A DNA stretch of 64,000 bases from Lichina pygmaea (Eukaryota; Ascomycota; Lichinomycetes; Lichinales; Lichinaceae), in the NCBI GenBank assembly GCA_963422465.1, contig OY730170.1:868001-932000 (forward strand), in the 5' to 3' direction. The notes beneath the pieces were generated by a model, which searched no databases, was not told where the DNA came from, and was given only the letters and a program-made list of their open reading frames with translations. This document shows, piece after piece, positions 21,920-32,540 of the stretch. The translations under genes were made by a program, and so were the position numbers. Position 1 is the first letter of the stretch. The number at the start of each line of letters is the position of its first letter.

Positions 21920-23083
21920 ATGACTGGCATCTTCTTCATCAGGACCGTCTGTCGCTTGATGTACGGACCCCGAAACAGACGACGCGCTCGACGGCGACGA
22001 GGTGGACGGGAACGGACAGCCCAGTCTAGCCGAGCTCGTGGGCTGTCGACGCTGCGCTCGACCTCCGCGCCGCGCGAGCCACCGCTGAGGCGTTCGGCTC
22101 GGCTGAACCCTCCAGCGCCTGAGGCGTCGGCGCCGGCGCATCGTGACATCGCGCAAGGGGGGGTCGGCCAGCGATCCGACGGGGCTCAGGCAGGTTCCGG
22201 GAGCCGCGAATTGAGGGCGAGAGCCGCCGAGGCCGAGATGGAGCGATTGCAGCAGCGCCAGGACTCTCGAAGGACGCGCGACGGTGACGAAGCGCCTGGA
22301 GCAGTCGTGGCGTCGACATCCTCCGTGCAGGGACCTCCACCTCTCCCGAGAAGCCCTCGGCGCGCCGACACGGCCCCCCGGCCAGATGACGTCCCGTCGG
22401 AGAAACAGAGAGCTATCGACATGGGCATCATCAGCCATCCGTCGCGGGAATGCTGTGAAGACGAGGTTCTGCAACCAACTCTCACGGTTCGAATCCGACA
22501 CCCCGCCGACGCCGAACGTTCGCGTGGACCGGAGCTAGACATGACCCGCACGTGGGCGATGGCGTCGTTGGTAGACGAAGACAAGCGGGAGACGCTCGTT
22601 CCCCCGAGAGAGGATCTCCTGCGAGGACAGCTGATGCGCTCGACTTATATGGAGTCAGGCCCGCCCGAGGCGAACGAAGGAGTCGCGTCGGCCGAGGCGG
22701 CCGAAATGACCGAGGCCGAGAGCTTCGTCACGTTTTCCGACCTTGCCATCCTTGAGCCTGGGAGGTACCGGATCCGAGTCACGCTCATCGAAATGCAAGG
22801 AGAGGCCGGCGCCAGCTCGACCACGGAGCCGGGCGGATGGAGCCTCCAAGACATCTTGTCAGAGGTGATCGAAGTCCGAGACCGTCCACGGACGGCCGAA
22901 GTGAGTAAGTCCGTTCCCCCTTGGGAGAGACAGGCAACCGGCAGGAGCTCGCACGGGCTGCTGTAGCTCCGTCACGCTGACCGCCACGTGCTCCTCTTAT
23001 AGCTCCGGCGAGAGGAGTGTTGGATGCAATGCAAAGACAAGCTGTGGCTGGCCAGTTACCTCCTCCTCGCTAGCCGATTGTAG
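21920..23083 (+). CDS. Divergent velvet-domain-like protein
   Basis: Proposed exons 21920-22900 and 23003-23083 (GTGAGT donor, GCTGAC branch site, TTATAG acceptor) give 353 residues; unspliced, the frame would stop at 22966. The first 170 residues are Arg/Pro/Ser-rich and probably disordered. From about residue 190 the order resembles a velvet domain: a TLTVRIRHP strand with a following D-AERSRG patch (velvet: QQP-ARMCG), a DLLRGQLMRS segment (velvet: L-G-LV-S), and FVTFSDLAILEPGRYRIRV (velvet: FFVFPDLSVR-PGxYRLRF), then SEVIEVRDRP (velvet: SDPFxVY). The usual ending with FPGM-ST is not seen, and the QQP motif is degraded. Velvet proteins are fungal DNA-binding regulators of development and secondary metabolism. 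Assignment rests on motif order by eye. The start is the first ATG in frame. Confidence 0.5.
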
Positions 23084-23884
23084 CGTGAGCTTCGCCTGGA
23101 GCTCTAATCGGGCATGTTTCGAGCGATCAGACTGCGGAAGCTTCGATTCCGTGCTTTGCCCTGGAAAGCTATAGGGGTGATCCCTGACGAGGAGATCTGG
23201 AACCGTATTCTGATACTCGCCACCTGGATGGATCTTTTCGGGGAGGTTTCTGTCTTTCGTTCTGCCGTCCCTGTTTGCCATGCCTCGGCTGGGTTGAAGG
23301 TTTCATTTGGTCGTTTGGGTATGCGACGACCCAAAAGTATTATAGATCGAGCTACCGATGCGTTGTCAGTAACCAAAGCGTGTCCGCAGATAAGATTGAG
23401 GGAGGTTGCGGAGCAGACTGTGGGTGATTCAACCTCGCCGTGCTTCACTCCGTAGCGAGCTGCAACGGTCGTTTAGTGGAAGCTCCTCTTCGCCAATCGG
23501 GCTTGCATCACAGTACATACAGTACGTACGTAACGTACGGACGGTAGATGAGGTTTCCGGGCGAGGCGCTCGAAGCATCGTGGAAAATCGCTCATCGGCT
23601 GCGTACGTACGTATGTACGTTTGTACGGTGCGTGGTCGATGTGTGCTTTGAGCTTGGACGAGAGGGAAACGCAGGAGCTGTCGGAGCACCACGTGCTTAC
23701 CGGCACTCGGCGGCTAACCCACGCACGTGAGCGGAGACAGACCCGGTCGCCTGTCGCGCTCGACTGCTTAGTCACGCTGCTGCCATGCTTCGTGTTGTAC
23801 GACTATGCTACGTAATACCCATCTGAATACGCCGTGAGTAGATCACCAGTTCACCCGCACAGGAATTGCCTCGAATCACCAACA
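23084..23884. other. Intergenic upstream of annexin
   Basis: A 113-codon plus-strand frame (23114-23455) has no motif and an equally long frame lies opposite it, so neither is called. Two GTAC-rich clusters (23521-23540, 23601-23627). Probably holds the annexin promoter. Confidence 0.45.
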
Positions 23885-25713
23885 ATGTCATATCAAGGTC
23901 CCCCTTATCCGGTCTCTGCTTACGGTGGGCAACGACCGCCTAGTAAGTCGGTTCTGCCTGTCTGATTGGCGACTTGTGGACACTGATCGATCGAATTGCA
24001 GACGCGCCGCACAACGGATATCCACCGCAGGCGGCTGGGTATCCACCCCAGCAAAACCAATCGTATCCTGCCCCTGCACCGTACGGCCAGCCTCAGGCTC
24101 AGCAACATCCACCGCCAGCTCCATATGGACAAGCTGCGCCAAGTCCATTCGGGACACCTGCTCCCGTCCCATACGGAGGGGCTCCACAGAACTCGTATGC
24201 CTACCAGCAGCCAGGACAGCATAGACCTCCTCCGCCGATTCCCCCGCGGCCATATCCAGAGCCGTCCGCGGCTCCATATACCAGTCCTCCACCGGCTAGT
24301 CCGTACGAAGCCCCGCCAGCTAGTCCGTACGGCGCCCCGCCAGCAGGATATGCAGCTGCTCCCGGAGGTTATCCGCCGCATCCGCAGCAAGTTCCTTACC
24401 CTCCTACGGTAGGTTCTTTTGCTCTTCGAAGGAGACAAGTCCGGGCTGACAGAGTTTCAGGCCCCTCCATATCCTCAATCGCCGCCGCCGCCGCCGCAAC
24501 AGCAGTACTATGGGGCGCCGAGCAACTACGCGCAACCGGCCCTACCAAGCCCGGGATACACACCTGGACAGATGGCCCCTGGAGATGCCGGCCACGAGGC
24601 AGAGGCGCTCTATCGAGCGATGAAAGGCTTCGGAACGGACGAGCGCACGCTGATCCGGATCTTGTCGAAGAAGGATCCTCTGCAGATGGCCCTTCTCGTC
24701 AACACCTTCGGCCACCGCTACGGCAAGTCGCTGCAGTCGTGGGTCGAGTCCGAGACCAGCGGATACTTCCGAGATGCGCTGGTGGCGCTGATCCGAGGGC
24801 CGCTGGCACAGGATGTGTACAACGCGCATCGCGCCCTCAAGGGCCTGGGCACGAGGGAGGGTCTCCTGAACGACGTGGTGCTGTCACGGTCCAACGCCGA
24901 TCTCAACGCGATCAAGCAGGAGTTCCAACGGGTCCATCGCCGTCCGCTGGACCAGGAAGTCCGGGAGGATCTATCGTTGAAGACCGAGAAGCTCTTCGAC
25001 ATGGTCCTGGCCGCTCGTCGGGCCGAAGAGTCGGCCCCGGTGCTGCCCCAGCAGGTCGAACGCGACGTCACGGACGTCTACCAGGCCACGGAGGCGCGGG
25101 TCGGCGCCGACCAACTGACGGTCTGCGGCATCTTCGCCAGCCGCAGCGACGGACAGCTGCGCGCCGTCGCGCACGCCTACGAGCAGCGCTATCGGAAGCC
25201 GTTGGACCGGGTCATCGAGAAGGTGGGGTTGCAGTCTTTGTATCCTCCCCATCTCTCTCCTTTTCTCCTTCTCGTTTCTCATGTCTTCTCTTCTCTTCTC
25301 GTGCCTGTTCCCTCGTCTCTGCCCCAGAATCGCCACGGCAAGGCCTCCTCTCCTTGCAAACAGCATCAACGGAGCCAAACCGCACCAAAAAAAAACCCCC
25401 CGCCCCCCAACTGACGCAAGGCAACGAAAAAAAGGAATTCTCCGGCCACATGGAAGACTCCCTCCTGACGATGCTGCGCGGCGCAACGGACCGAGCCATG
25501 CGCGACGCCGTCCTGCTCGAGGCCACGATGCGCGGCATGGGCACCAAGGACGACATGCTGCTGAACCGCATCGTGCGCTGCCACTGGAATCGCGACCACA
25601 TGAACCAGGTCAAGGGCGCCTATCGCCATCGCTTCCGATGCGAGCTCGCGTCCCGCATCCAGGGCGAAACAAGGGGCGATTTCGAAAAGGTGCTCTTGGC
25701 TTGCATCGAATAG
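23885..25713 (+). CDS. Annexin (fungal annexin XIV-like)
   Basis: Calcium-dependent phospholipid-binding protein. Proposed exons 23885-23942, 24002-24408, 24461-25222 and 25435-25713 give 501 residues. The first 190 residues are a Pro/Gln/Tyr/Gly-rich tail (YPPQ, PYGAPP repeats), common in fungal annexins. Four annexin repeats follow. Repeat 1 (about 200-268) has the calcium-loop motif KGFGTDE, repeat 2 KGLGTRE, repeat 4 RGMGTKD. Repeat 3 is degenerate (EARVGADQ) and probably does not bind calcium there. The ends of repeats 3 and 4 read RYRKPLDRVIEKEFSG and LLACIE. The third intron (212 nt) has a weak GTGGGG donor and an AAAAAG acceptor; it is placed by family continuity (VIEK joined to EFSGHMED). 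Others could place that donor slightly differently. Confidence 0.92.
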
Positions 25714-25730
25714 ATTTTGTCCTGCGGGAA

Positions 25731-25734
<4 letters not shown>

Positions 25735-25769
<35 letters not shown>
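25735..25769. repeat. (GA)n microsatellite
   Basis: About 17 GA units in the 3' flank of the annexin gene. Confidence 0.95.
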
Positions 25770-25770
<1 letters not shown>

Positions 25771-27110
25771 GGGTTTGGGTGTGGGGGGTGTAGGGGGTGG
25801 GTTGTCGTCTGTAGACTTTTCGGGTGCGGGTGACTGCTTCTCTTTGATTTTTTCGGGCCCGTGAGGGTTACCGTACTGTACATTGGGTTCTCGAAATCGG
25901 CTTTATATCTCTACTTTTGGTGGTGTTTTGGCTGCACGGATTCTGAGATTTGGGATCTTGGTCGTGGTCGTGGTCGTGGTCTTGGTCTCGGTCTTGGTAC
26001 TGCTTTCGGTCTTTGTCATGACGCTCGTTTGCATCTCGATCCTGATCCCGGTCCCGGTCCCAGTTTTGTGTCTCGGTCCTTGTTTTGCTTTGTCGTAGGT
26101 TTCCTTGGTGCTGGTGCTGGTGCTGGTGCTGTTGATGGTGATGGCGACAGTGGGGATGGTGGGGAATATGGTGCTGGTGATGGTGCTGGTGCTGGTGATA
26201 GTGGGGATTGTGGTATGGTGGTGGTGGTGGTGATCATGCTGTTCATGGTGATTTGGTGAACATGTTGATGTGGCCATCATAGCGTTTACAGTGATGTGGT
26301 GGCAGCACGATGATGCTGGCGTCGCTAGCTTCTCCCGCATTGATCGATGGCTGTTGACCAGCTGATTCCCATCCTGACCGTCCTCGACCGACCATCCTCG
26401 TCTCGATAGCTTCTGCCTCGACGGCTTTCTGCCTCAATGGCTCCCATCTTGGTGATCAACATCTTGATGATCAACATCTCGACTGTCATCGTCTCACCAG
26501 CCTCCATCTTGCTGATCCTCATCTTGATTAACCCCTATTCTGGGGTCATCCCCCCCTCCTTTCGCTCGTCACATCTTCTCTTGTCTACACCGATGACATG
26601 CTCACCGCAGTACTATATACCGTACGAGTTGCCTACTTGCAGAGAGGAACATGGAACCGGTTGGTGAAGCACGTATGCAGCGAGGGGAAGTTGAATTGCT
26701 TGGGCACTGGATCGGTCGCTCTGTTGGTCCGTCACTCAGGCGGACTACTCCGCACCCTGTCTTCTTTGCTCTTTACGGTACTCTGTGCCGCATACAACCT
26801 GTAAAGAGATCTTGTCCTTGCATATCCCCCCTGGTACAAAAGCCAGAACGGACGTATGAAAACCAGACCCAAGTTCACGCGTACTTGGCGTCACACTACA
26901 ATTACAATCATGATATCCCTAGAACCGCAGAAGATGAGAAGACGGACTGCTGAGAAACACCAGTGCCACGGAGAGGAAGAATGGAAAGAAAGAAATGGGG
27001 GGAGGATGAGAATGTCTGCCTGCTGAAGAGAGGAGGGGGAGAGAGGTAATTAAGCACCGTATATTAGTAAAATGGAGCCAATGGAGAAAAGTCCAGCTTC
27101 GGCACATGTA
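25770..27110. other. Intergenic, low-complexity, 1.3 kb
   Basis: Bases 25960-26240 are built of GGTCGT, GGTCTC, GGTGCT and GGTGGT hexamer-like units. They give long but meaningless Thr-rich frames on the minus strand. Bases 26430-26540 carry imperfect copies of ATCTTGATGATCAACATC. No supported gene. Confidence 0.55.
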
Positions 27111-27123
27111 CATCTCCACATGC

Positions 27124-28945
27124 GGCCTGCGACGACTCAAACCTCCACGCGGTGCAGGCTGGGAACCTCGGGGCAGCGATGGCAGACAGTCTCCCAAGCT
27201 GCTTGTAGCCGCTGCACCGAGAGCTAATTGAGTCACCGGTCGAGCTGCTGGTGCCCGTGGAGCGACGGGCCACCGGAGGTGTCGCGCAGGCACCCTGGAC
27301 GCCCCCGTGAAGCGACATCAGCAGAACAGAGGACTGCGACCAAACTGGTTATGAAAACCACCCGACGGATGTCTACCGTGTACGCTACGGCCCGAAGCCA
27401 GCCCTGCAGCTGGTGGATGTGAAGTCTAGGCATCCGACAGGGCACCTCTGGAGTAGTCGAGAGGAGTTTTCATCGCACAACCCCCCCTTAGCAGAGTCTC
27501 CAGCAGCTAATGCGTCGAGGATCTTGTTCTAGGAGGGGAGCGATATCTGCACCGCGGCATTGTTAATCGAACGGGGAATACGTGTTCAAGAAGGCGAGCA
27601 GGCAGCCCGGAGGAAGCCCGCCGCTCCAGTGCCTAAGGGCCGTGTGATAGCCAAAGTGCTGGCTTGATGGTTTTGCCTAAGGCCTTGCCACGGGTTCCCT
27701 TCGGACTGCCTGCGGACCGGAGCCGGGGCACCGGAGATTCTCTGTTCGGAGGTTCTCCGGTGGGTCACCACGTACAACAGGGGCCCCACAGGCGACAGCG
27801 GGCAGATTGAGACTCCTCCCTACTTGGTTAGTGGGCTGGAAAGGTGGTCCTGCAGGTGCTGGCATGGCCTGCAGGGTCCGTAGAGCCTGCGAGGCATGGT
27901 CGGCCTCTGTACGAGAGATCTACAGAGGTAACGCGAAACAGCGAGAGCTGCGGGGTGTGGCCTATAATGACAGTGACGGCAGTAGGGTCTGGGCCTACCA
28001 CGAGACTGTCTATATGGCCCGAGAGGACGGAAGCGCATGCCGGTCCGTACAGAGTGCAGGCTCAGGCTGCAAATGACGGGCTCAAGGAGCAAACTGCAGT
28101 TGGAGCGTGGGCTCCGGGCTGGCAACCCGGCGCTCCGAAGCAGGACCTAGGGGTGAGCGTACGCGGCGGAGCGCAAAAGGCCTCAGGACTGCGGGGAAGC
28201 GTGGCAGAGACCCTGCGCGGGATGTCGACTCTGCGCTATGCCTCGGCATAGCTCAACTGTGGCCGCCTTACAGCTGCAAGGATGGCAGCACCCGGACGAT
28301 TTCTAGTACCACGGGTGGAGACACAGGGCGACAAGTGCTTGCACAACAGCAGCAACAGCAGCAACAGCAGCAACAGCAGCAACAGCAACAGCGACATCAG
28401 GGCCAACGGTGACAATAGCAGTGGTGGTGTCAATAACACCCCCACCCCCCGCGCGGGCTCCTGGTGAGAAGCGCCCACGCAGCAGTGACGGGGACGGCGA
28501 TACGCGCAGCAGCAGCACTGTCCCCCCCCTACCGCACCAACCCGAAAACGACGAGGGCGGGTGAGGACACAACTGCCCGGCCAACGTACAGTCACGATGT
28601 CACAGCTACGCAGCTTTGCAGCAGCAGCAACACCACCTCCAGCAACAGCAACACCGGCAACACCGGCGGCCTCCGCAACCCCTCCTCTTCCTGAATAAGG
28701 AATCTCGAGGTTTCTGCTGCTACAGACCTCCTTTCTTGTTCAACCGTTATCCCAGCAGTTTACCGTCGCTAGAGACGTGTGGGGCAATTAAGGGTTTTCG
28801 CCCTTTGGGCCCTGGAGCCTCGAGGTCTCTCTTGATCTTGCAGCTCTAGGGCCCAGAGGTTTTCCTTGTTACACAGCTACACAGTGTTCCCGGCATAGTC
28901 TAGCAGTAGCTAGTTCTGAAACGGAGTAGGAATACCATACCATAC
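27124..28945 (+). mobile_element. Complete RT-less non-LTR retroelement (family A, copy 2), 1822 bp
   Basis: Bounded by a perfect 13-bp direct repeat CATCTCCACATGC at 27111-27123 and 28946-28958. The 3' part (28570-28945) matches the truncated copy at 1795-2264: the gag C-terminus reads GRVRTQLPGQRT and SQLRS, then an Ala/Thr/Pro stretch and PPLPE with stop at 28696-28698, followed by a 247-nt tail ending in ATACC repeats. The 5' 1.1 kb is GC-rich with inverted segments and no clear frame. A CAG/CAA run sits at 28345-28392. Gag remnants are spread over different frames, so this copy is not coding. No endonuclease, reverse transcriptase or RNase H sequence fits into the element. It was therefore mobilised in trans, or derives from an internally deleted LINE. 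Confidence 0.8.
28345..28392 (+). repeat. CAG/CAA run inside retroelement
   Basis: Glutamine-type (CAG)n with CAA interruptions inside the family A element, upstream of its gag remnant. Confidence 0.85.
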
Positions 28946-29331
28946 CATCTCCACATGCACAGTACTGATCTGTTGACCGCGTCAATGATTGCAAGATCAA
29001 GCCAAGTGGCGTCAATGATCGAAAGGTCATGTCCGTGGAGGACCCGGTCCTTGCTCTCGCCGACGTCACGCGGCTTGCTTTGTGTCCGGGCGTGAAAGGG
29101 ATGACGCCGAGACGATGCTGAGATCGCGTTCCAGACCGTGTCCGAGGTCGTACGTCCTTCATGTCGTGTGATCGTTACTCCCTTATGGTCTGGCTGTCGT
29201 CGTCGTCGCCGTCGTCGTCAGGTGGCCCTGTGTCAAACGACTCGAGGCGGACCACGCCGTCTGCCAGAGAGGTCGGACCGATCGATTGATTGGCTCCGGA
29301 AATGCCAATGGCTCGATCGGATGGGTGTTCG

Positions 29332-29955
29332 CTAGTTCCGACGCTCGTGCGTGAGATGGCCAAGCGCTCCGCGAGCCGTGTCGCGGAAGCTGAAGCCGTT
29401 GAACAACCAGTCGTTGCTGTGGCGGCCGCAGTCGGATAGCGTGCCGTAGCTGCGGCTGCCCTTCCGTCTCTCCACCTGGCCCGACGCGGCCGATGCTGAC
29501 ACGGTGCGCTGCGAGCGGTCCCTCGTTTGCGCCACGACGGCGTCGTCGGCGGCGTCGGTGGCATCGGCAGGATGGACTCGGCCGCCCCCTTTAACGGCCG
29601 AGTACGTCGCCGAGGACGGTGGCGCGTCCATCTCGCCGGGCGACTGCGGCGCCCTGACGTCGTCTACCGTCGAGGCACCGGCCTTGACGTCCGCGTCGTC
29701 GTTCATCGGCCGATTGTCCCTGACGGACGATCGTGAGCGGCTGCGCAGTCGGCCGATGATGTTCCCCGAGAGGGTCCGCGCATGGTACGGCCGAAAGCTC
29801 GTCCGCATGCCGGCCGGCGATAGCGGCGGGGACGTCTCGGGCGACGACATCAGAACGGGCGACTCGTAGTCCGCCGCCCCTGGGCCTGCCGACGACGACG
29901 AAGAAGACCGGTGGCCGGTCCTGAGCGGCTGCGGACGAGAAGGTACCGGATTCAT
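29332..29955 (-). CDS. Small Ser-rich conserved-looking hypothetical protein, 207 residues
   Basis: ATG at 29955, stop at 29332. The body is serine/proline/arginine-rich and probably disordered (SSSSSSAGPG, RLRSRSRSS). The C-terminus reads SYGTLSDCGRHSNDWLFNGFSFRDTA when taken in two parts, SYGTLSDCGRHSNDWLF then NGFSFRDTA. I recall a DWLFGGFSV-type ending in other filamentous-fungal proteins of unknown function, and it is the best evidence that this is a gene. No membrane span, signal peptide or enzyme motif. A longer reading without ATG extends upstream, so an upstream exon is possible. Confidence 0.5.
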   Translation of the reverse strand: MNPVPSRPQPLRTGHRSSSSSSAGPGAADYESPVLMSSPETSPPLSPAGMRTSFRPYHARTLSGNIIGRLRSRSRSSVRDNRPMNDDADVKAGASTVDDVRAPQSPGEMDAPPSSATYSAVKGGGRVHPADATDAADDAVVAQTRDRSQRTVSASAASGQVERRKGSRSYGTLSDCGRHSNDWLFNGFSFRDTARGALGHLTHERRN

Positions 29956-31120
29956 GGCCGAACGGGCGGGGCGTGTGTCGAGGCAAAGCCCGCGGTTGGC
30001 GTCGTCAGAAACAGAGCGCACTGTTCCTAGGCTCCTATCGTCTCGGACGTGAGTCGGACACCGCGACGAGTCGGTCCTGGTCGACACGCGCCGCCTTCAC
30101 CACCAAGTCGCGACTGATCAGAACCCGACGATATTCTGCCGCCGTCAGGCTGAACGCGGGTGGTCTCGTTCGGATCGGTCGTTCGGGCGGCCAGTCGTGG
30201 GCCCGCCGAGTCGAGCGGACTTGCGCTTCTTCGCAGGGGAGTCGTCGACCGCGCAACCACTCGGACCAGCCAGGTTTCCAGCAGAGCAAGGTCAGTTCAA
30301 GTGACGCGACGAGAAGAACTGGAAGAATGGAAGGCGACCGCTCCGAACGAGGGAGACGAGACGAGAGGCCAGATTGGCGTGAGAGAACCAACAATGGCCG
30401 TTGCCTTGTTATTTCATTATCGTACTTACTCGTACATACATACGTAGGCACGTACGTACCTCTGTAGCCCAGGCATGATCATCGTGCTCGTACAGTAGGC
30501 AGACACTTCTGGAGAGAACAGAGCCACCTGCAGATGCTACTCCCGCGAGCTAAACTCTTGTGAGAGCGTCGTCCGCGGAGCTCGCGAGGGGGTCCAGGAA
30601 AAGCAAAAACGTCCTCTCCGCTTCCGCGATAACAGCGGCGATCCCACCACTGGCCGGCGACGGTGCGGACCGACCTCGTCTTGGCGCAGTACCGTACTGC
30701 AATCGCTCTCCCACGCTTGTTGGCAGTCCATCGAATGGGCAGATTGGCGCATCTCTTTCACCGCCTCGGCGCGTCTTGGTCTGCTTCGCTGCTCGGTCTT
30801 CTCGTGGCGTGTTCGTCTCGATCTACCAACAAGTGAGGCGGCGGGGCCCCGAGCAATTGGCTGTTGCGGTGTGCGGCTCTCGTCTCGGTAGTACCGACAA
30901 GAGCATCGCTTTCCACGCGTTGGCGCCCAGCAGCGTACTCCGGTTGGAGTACTCGTGTAGGCGGGGCAAGTCGAAGCAGCCAATGCCCTACGCCCTACCG
31001 GGCAGGCGGAGGCTCGGATAAACATTTTTGGCGGTATGAGAACAAGGCTCCGGTAGCACTGCAGCGTCTGGTCGGCCTAGAATCAGACCACACTCCGATT
31101 GTCACCCGGAAAGGAAGTTC

Positions 31121-31173
<53 letters not shown>

Positions 31174-32540
31174 CCAACAAGAGGTGCCCTCCCCTGCCGT
31201 ATTGGCACTCGGACATGCCGCATGACAGCGTAGCCTGTAAGGCAGGCCGGAAGGCAACCGAACCGGGCCAACGCACGCACGGGTGGACGATCCACTATGC
31301 TGCTCTCGAAAAGAGGACAAGCATGTGACTATGATCTGGATGAGATTCTGTCGCAGGCTTTGCACACCCGTGCAAAGGGCTCGAGAGGCCGACGGCAAGG
31401 AAAGAGACGTCCAGGCCACAACCCTCTCCGTTCGAGAGCACCTTTACGACAGGCTGCCCCTGGAAGGCTCACATGAAGATAGCAAAGCAAGTGTTCGAGA
31501 GAACACCACTGACATGACCGTGCAAGTTGGGGTAAAGAGAGAAGCCTAGGCATGCAAAGGACCCCCCGGTCAAATGGACTTTGAGGAAGATACATGGATC
31601 ACTACGATGATCAAGACGACATAGACAGGTGCGTACGTACTGTACTTGCAGCGATCAAGTACAAACGTAGTAACTTGCTCAAGAAAGAGCAAGACGGGCT
31701 AGATGCGACAACAATATTCATCGAAAACAAACTGCAACTGTCAAGGTTCAGACCACGGTCGGTTGCCTAACTCGGTAGAAAAAGCAATCGGGTGACTATT
31801 GACGTCGTCAAGTGGATCCAAAAGGGGACTTGACGGAGGTTTTGCAGCATCATCGTAGCGGACATGTATTGACAGATTTCTATGTGCGTCCAGACTTTCC
31901 CCCGTTTGTACGTATGTACACCCCAGGCGCATCGGCAAAGAAGCCCAACCTCAATTTCGAGGGCGCTTCGGGTTAGACCAAGCCCCCACCGACACGATCA
32001 TCAGCTGATTAAAAGATGCACGCAAGAGAAGACTGGTGCTTTTGTAGACAGATCGCCCCCTCACCGTCACTGAAGCCACCATGGTCCTGTCGCCTTCTGT
32101 GTGCACGCACGGAGAAGAAGAGACCGAGAAGACATCGAGAAGCCCCGACGCAGTCTGTACTGCCGAGCCGTGCGCAAGCCAAGGGGACATGCCAAAGAAG
32201 ATCAGCAGAGGCAAAAGGAGGACGAGAAGCTCAGGGACCATGACATATGTACGCGTGACCGCATCTCCGTTGGCACCTCGTCGTGGAGACGAGAGCGCCT
32301 GCTGCGGCGGCCTGTGAGGATCCTGCTGACAAAACTGTCGGGCAGCGGAGCACCGAACACGATCGGATCCCACCACGCCCGATGAACCCAAGCCAGAGGC
32401 CCCTCTTAACGCCACGCTGAATCGACGCCATCGTCGCGGGCGCCGAAAGACTCCCGCTTTGCGCCGAAGAACCCAAGATTATAGACGGACCGACGGAGAG
32501 AAGCCGAGGGAAGAGGCCGTCGGACGAGAGGCGATGGCCT
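29956..32540. other. Intergenic, 2.6 kb
   Basis: No supported gene. Contains a GTAC cluster (30431-30462) and an AGC repeat (31122-31172). Open frames on both strands are Arg/Ser-rich without motifs. Part of it is the 3' flank of the minus-strand PP1 subunit gene. Confidence 0.5.
31122..31172. repeat. (AGC)n trinucleotide repeat, about 17 units
   Basis: Uninterrupted AGC/CAG/GCA array in apparently non-coding DNA; it creates chance Ser, Ala or Leu runs in all frames. Confidence 0.95.

Noticed and set aside
22494-22506. GGTTCGAATCC, a perfect tRNA B-box-like sequence
   Set aside because: It lies inside the velvet-like coding frame, and no matching acceptor stem, A box or cloverleaf can be drawn around it.
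25903-26340. Minus-strand frame with long threonine runs
   Set aside because: Produced by GGTCGT/GGTGCT simple repeats; no motif, start context or splice logic.
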